From: Caenorhabditis elegans | Taxonomy: Eukaryota; Nematoda; Chromadorea; Rhabditida; Rhabditidae | Direction: 5' to 3' | DNA: 64,000 bases | NCBI RefSeq assembly: GCF_000002985.6 | Contig: NC_003279.8 | Coordinates: 3,658,001-3,722,000 of the forward strand | Shown: positions 36,371-48,096 of the stretch, in pieces | Layout of the letters: every line of letters begins with the position of its first letter | How positions within the stretch are numbered: position 1 is the stretch's first letter | Notes under the pieces: generated by a model | The model's input: the letters and a program-made list of their open reading frames with translations, nothing else | Database searches by the model: none | Told to the model about the DNA's origin: nothing | Translations under genes and position numbers: made by a program

Positions 36371-39300
36371 TTATTTGACAAGGCTGAGAATGGCTTGTCG
36401 GATATCTGCTGATTCGAGAAGTTCCTTCTTCTTCTTGCTATCGATGACAAGCTTCTTCTCGAGGCCTTCCAGAAGTTGGGCCGCTTTCTGAAAAAATTCC
36501 GAATTTAATTTTAAATTTACAATCTTCTAAACTTACATTAATGACATTTTCATCGATTCCAACCATTTTGGCAACTTGGAGGCCGAAGGAGCACTGTGCA
36601 ACTCCCTCGAAAACCTTGTAGAGCATGTGAATTTCATTATTCTCGATTTGAACTCCCATTTGAAGGGCAACAGCTCCCGGCTGTTCAGCGAGTTTTCCCA
36701 TCTCATGGAAATGTGTGGCGAAGATGGATAGACATTGGATACGATTCAAAATGTCCTGTGCAATAGCCGATGCTATTCCAAATCCATCAAACGTCGAAGT
36801 TCCTCTTCCAAGTTCATCAATTACCACGAATGAATTCTTAGTGGCTCTTTGAAGAATCGCAGAGCAATCGAGCATTTCAGCCATAAATGTGGAAATTCCT
36901 TGCGATTGCTTGTCGGATGCACCAACTCGTGTGAAAATCCCATCAACGACCGAAATTGTAGCGGAGGAGCATGGAACGAACGATCCGATTTGGGCGAGAA
37001 GAATGGAAAGAGCTGCTGATCGGAGGTAAGTGCTCTTTCCACCCATGTTGGCTCCGGTGAGAATGATCAAGCGACATTTATCTGGAAAATGTATTTAATG
37101 AATCAGAAAATCCTCATTTGAATACTCTTACCAAGAACCACATCATTCGGAATGAAAGGTTTTTCACTATTTCCTTCAATAACCGGATGTCTACATTGTT
37201 TCAACTCGAGACGCTTCGATCCAAGAGGAAGAAGATTCGGTCGAGTATAGATCCCGGATGAGGTGGCGGCAAATGTGGAAAGTGAGACGAAGACGTCGAG
37301 AGTTGCGATGAGCTGAGCCATAGCAGGAATCAATGGAATAAATTCTTCGGCTTTCTTGCACAGCATCGAGATAACCTCCTCTTCTGCCCTGGTGTATTTC
37401 AGATGGAATTCGAGGAACCTGTAATTCGATTTTTTGAAGTTTAGATACCGGGGATCAAGGGTTTCATTTTTCGATTTTTCGATGTTTTTCGGTGAAAATC
37501 GAAAAATCGAAAAATTCTCGATTTTTCGATTCTCTGGAAAATCTAAAAATCGAAAAAAAATCTTCAGAAAATTAACCATAAAATATGATTTTTTATCCAA
37601 TTTTGTTTATATGGATAAAAAACATTACAATTTCTTCTGGCCAAAATATTAGGCTAATTTTTGAAAATTCGGAAAATCGAAAAACCAACACCCCTTGCCG
37701 GGGATAATATTTCTTACTCATCATTAATGTCGCTGAGCTCTCCAACCGAAAACTTCACGCCACTGCCCTTTGTTGTTTCGAGAATATGAACATCTTTTTT
37801 GCGGATCGACTTTTCTTCCTGAAACGAGAGCAAAATGAAGAATTAACTTCTCTTAAAATTAGTTACCTTCAAAGTGACTCGGAAATAAAATCCATACTGA
37901 GAATTCTTATCCAACTTCAAATTGTCGCATTCGAATTTCGCGGAATATTTCTTGCGCAACTTCTCCGCGACTCTCTCCATTTGCTCCAGCTTCTCACTAA
38001 TCTCCTGGATCTCTGGAACAAAATCGACGCGAACACGAATCTCTTTGTTCTCCTTCTCATAGTCGAAATCGAAGAACTCATCACAGAGCACTTGGAATCG
38101 TTCGACTTTCTTCAGAATTTCGGTGATTTCTGATTTAAGAAGACGATTAATCGATGGGGCAAACTGTTCAGCTTCTGAAAGTTGAATCAATTGCATTTCG
38201 ACAGTCTCGAGAAGAGTTGCAGCTTGGTAGAATCGATTGAGATCCTGAAGAGTGCATTTTCTCATGAGACGACGAGCTAGTTGAGAGCAATCTGGCATTC
38301 TTGCAAGAATGGAATCGCGGAGCTTCTGACGGATTGTCTGATTCTCGAACAAAGCTTCAACAATATCCAGTCGCTCGTTGATGTGATCGATCTGGCAAAG
38401 TGGACGAGAAAGCCAATCACGGAGCAACTTCTCTCCAGGAAGAGTCTTGCATTTGTTTAAAACATTGTAGAGCGTCAAATTATTCGATTTCTCTGAAATT
38501 AAATTATTTTCAAGGAAAATGTAACATTATAACTCTACCCAAATAATTATAATTCAATTGGAAAAGCTCCAGAGCCTCCACAGCACATGAATCAATCAGC
38601 ATATTTCCATGAGTTCCGTAATTGAAAATACTATACTTCTCAGAAATACTGTATTCATCGGCTGCGTTCGAGTGTAGAATTTGAAGGCATTCCTTGATGT
38701 TTTCGTTTTGTTTTTCGGCTTCATCTTTATAATCCAGATGAACCGACTCGATTACATCGCTCCATTGTGACTTTGGCTTCAGCTGTTGCTTGTTGTGAAC
38801 CTCCATTCTCGTGAACATGCTTGCTATTTTCTTAGCCTTCGGTGCAACTGATCCTTCATTCACTAGAATATATTCTGTGGGGCATAGTCCAAAAATGCAT
38901 TGTTCCGTTTGAGAAAAAGAAGGAGTATCGATGTATTCACTGATCACAATGCGAACATTTCCAGCATCCCAAGCGCACAATGTTACTCGATTCTGAAATT
39001 GGGAATTAATTTAAAAATCTAAAAATCTATAAATCTCTAAATCTAAAAATCTATAAAAATCGTCATACATCATCATCTCCTGGATGAATATAGATTGCAA
39101 GAATCGGAGCCTGATCTGACACTCCAATTTCTTGCTCAAAATCCACAGTATTTCCTGGAGATCCACGCTTCGTCATTTTCCACTCTCCCTGTTCACTCGA
39201 GTATAGCTCAACGGAGCATCTGAGCAGTACGATGGTTTCACGAACGACCTTCTCGTATTGTCCACGATTTACGGAAATGTACTTCATTTGTTGAGAATTG

Positions 39301-39535
39301 TCGGCTGAAATTTCACATTTACAGATTTTATTTTGATTTTTCGAGTCTTACTTGATAAAGTGAACGTTTTGACGCAAACATCACTCTTGAAAATGTTAGT
39401 AGCGACAAAGGTGGCGTCATCGCCATACACAGAAAAGTATTCGCCTCGTGAGAAAATGGCAATTGTGTTCGGTGATTTAGATTTTAGGATTTTTAGGAGC
39501 GCTTTGTCGCTGGCTTCGTCTTTTCCTCCACTCAT
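36371..39535 (-). CDS. msh-2: DNA mismatch repair protein MutS homologue MSH2
   Basis: The common subunit of the mismatch-recognition heterodimers in the nucleus. Eight exons (39352-39535, 39069-39304, 38539-38992, 37867-38492, 37718-37818, 37132-37418, 36537-37081, 36371-36487) sum to 2550 nt and 849 aa with perfect phase. The C-terminal ATPase is plain: Walker A TGANMGGKST (about 638-647), the STFMAEM switch, Walker B DELGRGTSTFDG (from about 718) and the ATHFHEMGKL H-loop. Upstream are the lever/clamp segments (LYNVLNKCKTLPGEKLLRDW, RKCTLQDLNRFYQAA). The N-terminus lacks the mismatch-contacting Phe-x-Glu of MutS and MSH6, as expected for MSH2. All catalytic motifs are intact. Confidence 0.97.
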
Positions 39536-40111
39536 TTTCGATTTTTTCGCTGAAAAATTCGAATTTTTGTGATAATATAGAGTAAAAGTGAAGAAAAAAG
39601 AGTTCATCAACGAAAAATGATTCGACAGAAAGGCCGCTTACTTTTGAAAAGAAATTAAAGGTGCATACAGTATTTCTGTAAAATGGTCCTGCAGGGAAAT
39701 AGTGTCTCATTGTTTTGGGATTTTTAGCATTTCTAAATTGAATTTAAATGATTAAAAATTAAACAAAGAATATAATCAAATTATTTAAAAGTTCTGTAAT
39801 AATTTAGATTTTAATAAAAAGAAGGCGAAAATCACATGTTATGCTTACTGTTAAAGATTAAAGGCACATACAATAATACGGTGAATTGGTTTCGCAGGGA
39901 AAGAGATACGGTGGTTTTTATTTTTAAACTAATTTTTGTTTCATTTTTCCTTGCAATTTTAACTCTAAACATAATTATTTTAAAAAATTTCGAAAAATAT
40001 CAAAAGTAAAGTCTTTTTTCAAATTTCTTCCATCGCGCGCGATTTTCCCTTTTTCATTCTCCGTCTCCTTCTCTTTCTAACTAATTTTCACTATTTTCTA
40101 GGTTTCAAACA
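39536..40111. promoter_or_regulatory. Shared divergent promoter, msh-2 / hus-1
   Basis: A 576-bp AT-rich interval separates two start codons pointing away from each other. It contains two related blocks of about 60 bp, at about 39657-39720 and 39862-39920, both with taaaggYRcatacaRtaWt followed by gcagggaaa. Both genes act in DNA-damage and mismatch surveillance, so co-expression from this interval is plausible but not shown. Confidence 0.5.
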
Positions 40112-41222
40112 ATGAAGTTCAGTTCTCTTCTCCAAGATACTGCGGCAATCGACGTGTTTATCAGTGAGCAGACTGATTATTAAAAAATCTATGAAATATC
40201 TGAAAAAATTGTCTTTCAGAAATTTTGACATCAGTGAGCAAATTGAGTAAGAAAAGATGCTGCGTCAAAATAGAAAAGAATGGTTTTAAAAATCCTGTTT
40301 TATTAATAAAATTCTATGAACTTTCAGCTCTCAACTTTATTTGCTGTTCAGGACTCCATGATGGTGGAAGTTGGTTCAGTTTATCAATTCCCTATAGCAG
40401 TCAAATTTTCCGAAAATTCGATATGGTTGGCATGAATCCACGAAACGAAGAGCAAAATTTGATTTATTTTGAATTGGAAATCGATAGTTTAGTACGTGTT
40501 CTGCCCGGCGGACACTGTTATCTGAAACTGAAACTATCGAAAAGTCAAAAAGATGAGCCAATGTTGTCTGTCGAAGTTAGAAATCCAGAAGCCGATATTG
40601 TTTCTCATCAAATTCCAATCACAATTATTCTATCAAAATATTGGAATTCGTACTCCAGGCCGTCAATTGGACACAGAAAAGTAAACGATTTTATGATGAT
40701 AATTATAACTTTACATTAATTTTTTTAATCTCTATTGAAAAAATATATTTACAGATGTCAATCAGCATGCCACCTCCTAAAATGATGTCCCGTTTCTTAC
40801 ACGTCTTCAAAAATATGAACACTCGAGTTGTGGTAATAATATATACACAAATAAAGTCCTGAAATATAAGTTAATTTCATCCAGAAGCTCACAGCCAGTA
40901 CATCAGGAGATTTGAGGATTTCTACGAAAATTGAAACTGGCGAGATTGATGTAAGCTTCTCGGATCTTCAAACTAATCCATCGGAAACCGATAGTCAAGA
41001 GGATACTGCAAAAGTTCAATTAATGATTCGAAATATTTCTCCATTGTTTCAAAGTTTCGCCAACACTCGGACACGTGCCAAAATGAGTAGGATCGGAAAT
41101 ATTTTGATAATTTTTAACAAAAAAAAAATTTTCCAGATATCATCTCAAATCGAATGGCAGAATTCAATTTTCACAATGAGGATTGCGTTCTTTCGTATAT
41201 TGTTGGAAATGTTTCGGATTAG
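40112..41222 (+). CDS. hus-1: HUS1 subunit of the 9-1-1 checkpoint clamp
   Basis: A PCNA-like ring subunit (with HPR-9 and MRT-2) loaded at damaged DNA and required for checkpoint and apoptosis signalling. Six exons (40112-40163, 40220-40282, 40328-40680, 40755-40832, 40885-41086, 41137-41222) sum to 834 nt and 277 aa. It begins MKFSSLLQD, like HUS1 proteins (MKF...). It aligns end to end with remembered human HUS1: KNALNFICC, GMNPRNEEQNLIYFELE, LKLKLSK, SHQIPITII, MSISMPPPKMM, KIETGEIDV and the C-terminal NEDCVLSYIVG. Introns are 45-75 bp, typical of worms. No disruption is seen. Confidence 0.93.
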
Positions 41223-41533
41223 AAATAATGTTTTTTGTCGTTGTTTGAATGCCTAATTTTCTAGATCTCATAAATTCTGCAAATAAATTTTTTATTTCTT
41301 AAAATATATATCCATTTATCAACTGGCTTATTGGCTTTGATTTTCAAAGCATCTTAATTTAAATTAAGTTTAAAATCAGAATATCAAGTTTTTCAAGCGA
41401 ATTTTTAAACATTTATTTTTTGATAAACTGTATAAAATTCCAAAAAAAAGATAAGCTTGAAAAAACTTTTATTTTGATAGCCGAAGTTCAAGAGGAAGTT
41501 GAAAAATAAATTTTTTTTCTAAAATTGCTGGAA

Positions 41534-41860
41534 CTCAGGCAACTCAAATCTAATATGAAAATATTAAATAGCAATATTTTTGTAGTTGGGTGATATTTCA
41601 AGATAAAATCGCAATATTCCGAGACTTATTCGAAATCTTTTTAGATTGAGCAATATTTTGAGGTTGATTCGCAATATTTCTGAATCTGAAAATATTACGA
41701 AAAATTCGTAATATTTTGAGATGACATAGCAATCTTTTGAGATTGGTTCGCAATCTTTCTGAAATCTAAAAATATTACAAAAAAATGTGTAATATTCTAA
41801 GATTAATTTGCAATCTTTTTGCAGTCCATAAAGATTACAAAACATCATTTCCAAATTCCC
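41534..41860. repeat. Left end of the 6-kb element: TIR plus 21-bp motif array
   Basis: After the terminal ~50 bp there is a run of units resembling aatattttgagattgattcgc with 21-bp periodicity and much divergence. The right end (47215-47490) has the same motif on the same strand, so the arrays are in direct rather than inverted orientation. Confidence 0.8.
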
Positions 41861-42529
41861 ATCGGCTTCACATGATCGTGATATATATACAACAATTATG
41901 ATTACTGTTCCGTTCTAAATTCTCTTTTCTTCCAAATGATGAAAGACTTTTCAAAGTAAAAAACAGCTACATGAAAATCTATATAATGGAGTATCTCACT
42001 GTTAACGGATATTTGATTTTTCGTTGCATATTGTAGAAGGAGTTTTTGCAGAGAAAGCCACAGAATTCACAAATCTGTCCACTCATGTAATTTTTTCTAG
42101 ATAATTGGCCGGTCATATTATAAATTCAGTCAAACAATCACGAAGATTGGTCGAATATATTAAAGTAGACTTACAACTATTCATTCACGCGTGATGCGTT
42201 TGAGATTTTCTGATTTCAATTGAAATCATAAAATATTGTCAACAGCAAGCATGTTCCCAGTATACTCATCATTTTAATCAAATTGTTAGCGAAATAAAAT
42301 ATTGAAAAAATAAAATGTTATTCTCTCTTTGACAAAAATTCGGAAAAATTGCAATTCTAACATTTTTAAAAGCATAACAAATAAATCGTTTTTCCACATT
42401 CGCTTTCAAAGAAAGTTATCCAATTTCGCTCTGACACTTAGAAAATTTGCGAAAAGTCACTGATTTCCCATCAAAAGTAACGAAAAGGACGTGCGCCCAT
42501 CAACTATTTACTTAAGCAATAACTAAATC

Positions 42530-42830
42530 TAGATGCGACACGTACAGGATGGCTCAACAGGTAAGATAATGGTTCATAGACTCAACGACAAGCGACGGAC
42601 AAGTTCAACTCCCCTCAATGCACAGGTGATTCGCCACGGACGCATAATGCCTCAAGACCCATTATGCGCGTGTTTGCGAACGAGGACCTCACATTATGTG
42701 CGTTTTTGCGAAGCGTTCGCAGAAACGAGCATAATGCCTCGCCGATGGGCACAATGCGAACGCTCGCAATGTGCGCATTTTGTTTGGCCGTTATTCCCAT
42801 CATTAAAGTGCTCATTTCAGTTAGTTTAAA
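42530..42830. repeat. Inner repeat block with cgcataatgc words
   Basis: Repeated words such as cgcataatgc, cattatgcg and gcgaacg fill this GC-richer block. The corresponding inverted block is 46990-47180. The open frames here arise from the repeat and do not look like protein genes. Confidence 0.6.
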
Positions 42831-43559
42831 GCTATTTTTGTTTGAGTTCTCTGTTTATTGACTGTTTTTTTGCTGATACTAAAGTTTCTGAAAAACAAAA
42901 CTCTCGATTTAGAAGGAACTTGTCAGATTTCGAAAATCATAAGGCTTATGATATAAAATTTTTGATGAAATTTTTTTGTTTTGAAAATTTTTTCGAAAAC
43001 ATGTTGAACGTGTAGAAAATGATCAGTTTGATATTTTCTACAAGTGTGAGATTTCACAATGAATGTTCAGCCAAAAAATCATGGAAAGTCTAGAGTTGGG
43101 TCATTGAAACATAGTATGTTTGAGAGCTCCTAACATCCTTGAGACGTAAAATACAAAATTTTCTTCAACTGAAAAGTTGTCAGAAATGAACTGAACAACA
43201 AGTTATTAGTTGGCAATATGTTTCTATCTTGCATGTTCGAGAAGATGGGCGCAGTTGAGAAAGAGCAAAACAGCACTGACTTCGACAAGCCATATTTTGG
43301 CACATTACACATATAGGAAACATTTTTTTATTTTTAAAACATTCTCCATAACTAGTTAAACAAATTTGTTGTTGATCGTTTTATGATATCTTTTATGCCC
43401 AAGGAAACTCACGGCTTCAAAAACTTATACTATTTTTCGAATGCTTCAAGAAATAGTCATTTTCTCAGCTAAAAACGTTCTACCCAATGTTTAAATTGAC
43501 AAAAAATAAAGTAGATATAATTTACTACGATATCTGATAATTTAGAAGCAAGTTTTCAA

Positions 43560-45030
43560 AAAAATTTTTTTTTGGATGTTTGAAATTCATAAGGGTCTCC
43601 CCTTATGATCCGCATTGAAAATCAGAAGGGTCCCCCCTTATGAAAATTTTCAAAAATTTTTACGAAATTGTTTTTTGAAAACTTTTCAAAATACGATCAG
43701 ATCTTTCAGAAAAATGCGATGTCGGTTGTTTTTTTTCAGTTTGAACGTTCAGAACACGATTTCAGACGAACACCTGAGGCTTAGTAGAACCTCTAAGTTC
43801 AAAAAAGGCATTCACTTCGAATGCTTATATCTCCGTGGAAAAAATTATTATGACAAAGTGATTAACTACAAAGTTGTTTATCTCGAGTTAAAGTACAACT
43901 TTGTAGTTAATTGTTTTTTATCAAAAAATTTGGTGGTTGAGATATACAGAGAGAAAGAGAAAGAAAATACAAGCATGAAGTTGCGGCACTTCTCACAACT
44001 TTATCTCAACCACCAATTTTTTTGATAAAAAATGATCAACTACAAAGTTGTATTTTTAATTAAGATAAATAACTTTGTAGTTGATCACTTTGCCATAAAA
44101 AATTTTTCCAGTAAGATATAAGCATACAAAGTGAATGCGATTTTTAAACATAAGAGTTCTACTATACCTCCGGTTTTTGTCTAAGCTTGTGTGCTGAATA
44201 TCCAAACTCAAAAAAACAACAAACATTGCAATTTTGTATAACATCTAATTAAAATTTGAGAAGTTTTCAGAAAAAAATTTCGAAAAAATTTTTGAAAATT
44301 TTCATAAGGAGGGACCCTTTCGATTTTTTTTTTCGAAAAAAGCTTTAAAATTTTTTTTCAAAAAGTATCAAATATTTATGAGATATTGTAGAAATATCTT
44401 TACTTTGTTGTTTCTAAGCATTTTCTTGCAAAATTCGATGCTTTCGATGAGTCAAAACGGAATTCTTTGGGACACTGAACAATAAAACCTCCTGTCTTAA
44501 AACGGTTGTATCATTTTCTAGAAACGAGATATCAAAAAGTAATTAACTACAGCCTTTTAAAGCTTAAAGCAATAAACATTTTGATAGTTGTAATCATTTT
44601 TTCATCTCTATCGAGAACCGAGATATAGCTGAGCACAGATCTAGAATATTTTGGTCATCTTTTGGGGCTCACATCTCCACAGTCACTAAAGATAACAAAA
44701 AGATACCAACTAACAAAATGTTCTTTGCATTATTGTCAACAACTCTTTAGTTGACCACATTTCATTAATTCAAACGCCAACCAAGTTATAAGTCTCTGAA
44801 AGTAAGACTGTTAAATGCTCAATCAACTCTAATTTAGATGTTTGTTCGACTGAAAATGTAATATGAATGTTCAGACTTGTGGAAACTAACAAATTTGTCT
44901 TTTTTCTATAAATATAAACACTTTTTGAAAAACTTTCTATAAAAAAATTTTAGGTGAACAATTTTTTCAACCATAAGGGGGGACCCTTATGATTCGAATT
45001 TCAAAATTGGAAATTCTACCGAAAAAACGT
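43560..45030. repeat. Nested palindromic element with gggtccccccttatg ends
   Basis: Blocks of aagggtccccccttatg occur near 43595 and 43627 and inverted near 44305, with another copy near 44980. The centre has large self-complementary segments such as atcaactacaaagttgt (43860-44110). It appears to be one or more palindromic elements inserted inside the 6-kb element. Confidence 0.65.
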
Positions 45031-45567
45031 CTTTTTTTGAAAAATTTTTCAAAAACTTCTTTGATATCGTGGGAATAACTAAAATGTATTGTTTCTGTAT
45101 ATTTTTATGAGCAAGTTGCACTTATTTTAGAGTATAGAACTAGCTTTTAGCATCGACTCTGCGATTTACAAGCGAAAGAGGCAACGATACTCCGATATTA
45201 CGGGGTGCGCGTTGTTTACATTTTTATTTTTTTTAACGATTTTTCCGTTTTCTCATCTTTTTTCAATGTTTTAAAACAATTTCGCTTGTATTTTATGCGA
45301 TTTTCATGACAAAAAATGTCGACAATTTTTGGTTTTCTCATATTTTCGATGAAATTCGTACTATTCGGCAATTATTTCGCAATTATCGTAGTTTTTGTTA
45401 TGAGAATTGGATGTTCGTTCTTTTTCTCAATTTTTCAACTGTTTTTCGCAAGTTAACACAAGAAATTATACTTTGTTGTCATTTAAATTCTTATAAATGT
45501 TAAAATAATTCAAAAATTTAAGATTGCCGAACAGTCACCGACCGCCGTGTCGAGCAGCGCTGAGACG

Positions 45568-46139
45568 ATGAATGAACACAGCGATATTGGAAATTCGCTT
45601 CAGTTTTCAAGGATTTCTTTAAAAAACGGTAATATTTTAGCTTTAAATGTGAATTGTGACCGTACAAATATTAGCTTTTCAGAAAATTGAGCGATTAGCG
45701 CCAAGAAGCGTCGGATGCCAGCTCCGAATCGACAAAAATCCACGGAATTTCAACAAAGTTCAATCGACTCTTATTTAAAGTGAGTTTCTTATTCCATAAT
45801 CTTATTCAATAAAAAATGCTTTTCCGATAAGTCCATTGGGAAAGATCAAGCAAAGATAAGTTAAATTTTCACAAAAAAAGCAAAATTTGAGGGTTATTGA
45901 CGAATTCGTTTTAGAAATACATGTTTCTTTGAAAAAGAATGTGAAAAACCGATCATTTTCATAATGCTTCTCTTATGTGATTCAGATAATTTCAGCATCA
46001 ATCAGAAGACTACGCCCTGGACTCCAAATCGATGAGTCGATGTACATTTGGGACGGAGCAGACCAAATGGACGACCACTACAATTCGAGAAGTTTTCGAA
46101 TCGATAAGAAAGACGAGGATACTCCGAAAATGATCCAAG
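45568..46139 (+). CDS. Possible cargo gene inside the 6-kb element
   Basis: Three exon-like blocks can be chained: about 45568-45628 (MNEHSDIGNSLQFSRISLKN), a middle block to about 45779 (...AKKRRMPAPNRQKSTEF, then QQSSIDSYLK) and 46006-46139 (RLRPGLQIDESMYIWDGADQ...). Block one ends at a GTAAT donor, block two at a GTGAGT donor, and block three follows an atcag acceptor and ends at GTACAT; it would be followed by a stop a few codons into a block starting at 46820. Block two joins block one only through a weak acceptor (attgag), because the strong ttttcag site gives an early stop. The peptide has an ordinary, non-repetitive composition. I do not recognise its family. It could be a host gene captured by, or overrun by, the element. 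Confidence 0.35.
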
Positions 46140-47214
46140 GTACATAATTTTTTTTAAAGTATCCATTTTTTAAAAAGTTCAAACAAAAATACCTCCATTT
46201 TCGTGGAGTTTAAGGGTGGAGTAGAGTCGATGTGGGATTTTGGTTTCAAAGATAGAAAATAGACGATAAAGATTGAATATAACTTTGAATAATTGGAAAA
46301 AACTTGAATAATGTTTTCAATTTTACAAAAATAAAAGAAACGGATGAATTAAATTTAAATTCTCGCGCAAATAAATAACTTTATTTGAGATCTTTGCGTT
46401 TTCTGGCTAAATTTATATGTTTTCTTGATTTTTTGCTTAATAATTGGGTTTAGATACCGTTTGTCAGTTTTTAAACATATTTTTTCGTAAAGAAAACTTG
46501 ATAACGGAAGGAAGAAATCGGATATAAAAGAAAAAAATCAACAAAAACTGATGAATTAAGCCAGAAAACGCAAAAATTTCGAAACTAAACCACTCAATTG
46601 GGCGGGAATTCAAATTTAATTCAGAAGTTTCTTTTATTTTTGCAAAATTGGAAAAAAATTTTAAAAAAACGTTATCCAATTTTCACAGTTTTTCGATTAT
46701 TACATTCCATTTTCTATCATTCATGGCAAAATCTCTTAACTCCACCTTTAACTTTTCAGTTCATATTGTATTTTTCGCAAACAAAACACAATTTTATACA
46801 AAAATGTATTTAATTTCAGATTAGCCAATCGGAAACGCCACGGAAATCCATCTACAGAACAAACAAGTGCAGCAGAGACAGCGGATCGAGGGAAAATCCC
46901 GAAAAAATCTAATTTTTTTGCATTTTTTGAAATTTTGCTTAAATAAATTTTATTGAGAACTGAAGTTAAATTTGAAAATTTTTCAGCTGAAATAAGTGAA
47001 AAAAGGAAGCATAAATTGTTTTCGCAATGCGCGCATAATGCTCACGTCTGTTCGCAAAAACGCGCATAGTGCCCCCACTATGCCAGTGTTTTCGTGTACT
47101 TTCTCAAAGCGTGCGTGAACCGCGTCTGAAGCATTATGCGTCCGTGGCGAATCACCTGTGTGGCAACAAAAGTTCTTCGAGTTATCACAAAACAGTTCTA
47201 GAATAGTCGATGAA

Positions 47215-47547
47215 TGCATTTTTAATATTTAGAGACAAATTCGCAATATTTTGAGACAAAATCGCAATATTCTGAGACGAAATCTCAATCTTTGCAGATG
47301 AAATCTCAATCTTCGGAGACGAGTTCGCAGTCTTTTGAGACAAATTAGTAATCTTTTGAGATAAAACCGAAGTCTACCTAGAAATTTTCACACTTTCGCA
47401 ATATTTTGAGATCAAATTGTAATATTTTGAGACAAAATCGAAATCTATTCGAAATTTTTAGTAATCTTATATGGACGCACTATTTCTCGTATTTACTACA
47501 AAAATATTGCTATTTAATATTTTCATATTAGATTTGAGTTGCCTGAG
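47215..47547. repeat. Right end of the 6-kb element: 21-bp motif array plus TIR
   Basis: At least six consecutive units of a 21-bp motif (consensus near aatattttgagacaaaatcgc) start at about 47223. A second short run follows near 47397 before the inverted terminal 50 bp. The motif resembles subterminal transposase-binding repeats of large DNA transposons. Confidence 0.8.
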
Positions 47548-47574
47548 AATTGGAGTTTTAAAAAATCGAAAACG

Positions 47575-47965
47575 AGGTGCAAACGCGTTTCAACACCAAA
47601 TGAAAACGATCCGCCCCCAAACGTTGGGTCTCATTGGGTATTGGCGGCAAAACCAGAAATTCAAACGTTTTCGAACATTATTCAACTGTTTTGTTCTTTT
47701 TCGTGATTTTTATGTGGTATAAAAATATAAAAATATAAAAAAAAACGTATCTGAAATTGAAAAATGAATACGCTCGTTTGATTCGGTTTTATATGTTCTT
47801 TTTGACATTAAAAAATAATTTTTTAAAAACAGAAAAAATTACAAAAAAGGTCTAAAAACTCTTGAAACCGGCGAAATCAGCGAAAATAATTTGAATTTCT
47901 GGTTTCCGGCCGCCAATTCCTAACGAGACCCGTCGTTTAGGGCGGAGCTTTTCACTTGACTATGA
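47575..47965. repeat. Inverted-repeat element of the ggtctcgataggaattggcgg family
   Basis: The left arm cgcccccaaacgttgggtctc...tattggcggcaaaacc and right arm ggccgccaattcctaacgagacc...gtttagggcggagc are reverse complements, flanking about 250 bp. It abuts the right end of the 6-kb element. Confidence 0.8.
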
Positions 47966-48096
47966 GGCGCGCTATTTTCTGCTGCCCAATAATATCTTTG
48001 AAAGTATGTTTCAAATTGGCAACAAAACAATTATTAAAACCCGTTTATTGAGCTGAAAATAAATTGTCTAATTTCTTAAAATATATTTTTATCCAT

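Larger units (their letters stand above)
41534..47547. mobile_element. ~6-kb terminal-inverted-repeat element with complex ends
   Basis: The terminal ~50 bp at 41536-41588 (caggcaactcaaatctaata...) is repeated in inverted orientation at about 47495-47545, essentially without mismatch. A second inverted pair further in, caggtgattcgccacggacg at about 42624 and its reverse complement ending about 47158, is followed on each side by repeats of the cgcataatgc word. Just inside both termini are arrays of a 21-bp motif. The interior carries a nested palindrome (43560-45030) and possible exons (45568-46139). I see no transposase domain, so it is probably non-autonomous or decayed. No clear target-site duplication was found. 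Confidence 0.8.

Noticed and set aside
42530..42829. 98-codon plus-strand frame in the 6-kb element
   Set aside because: It translates the cgcataatgc repeat block, which is present in inverted form at the other end; not a protein gene.
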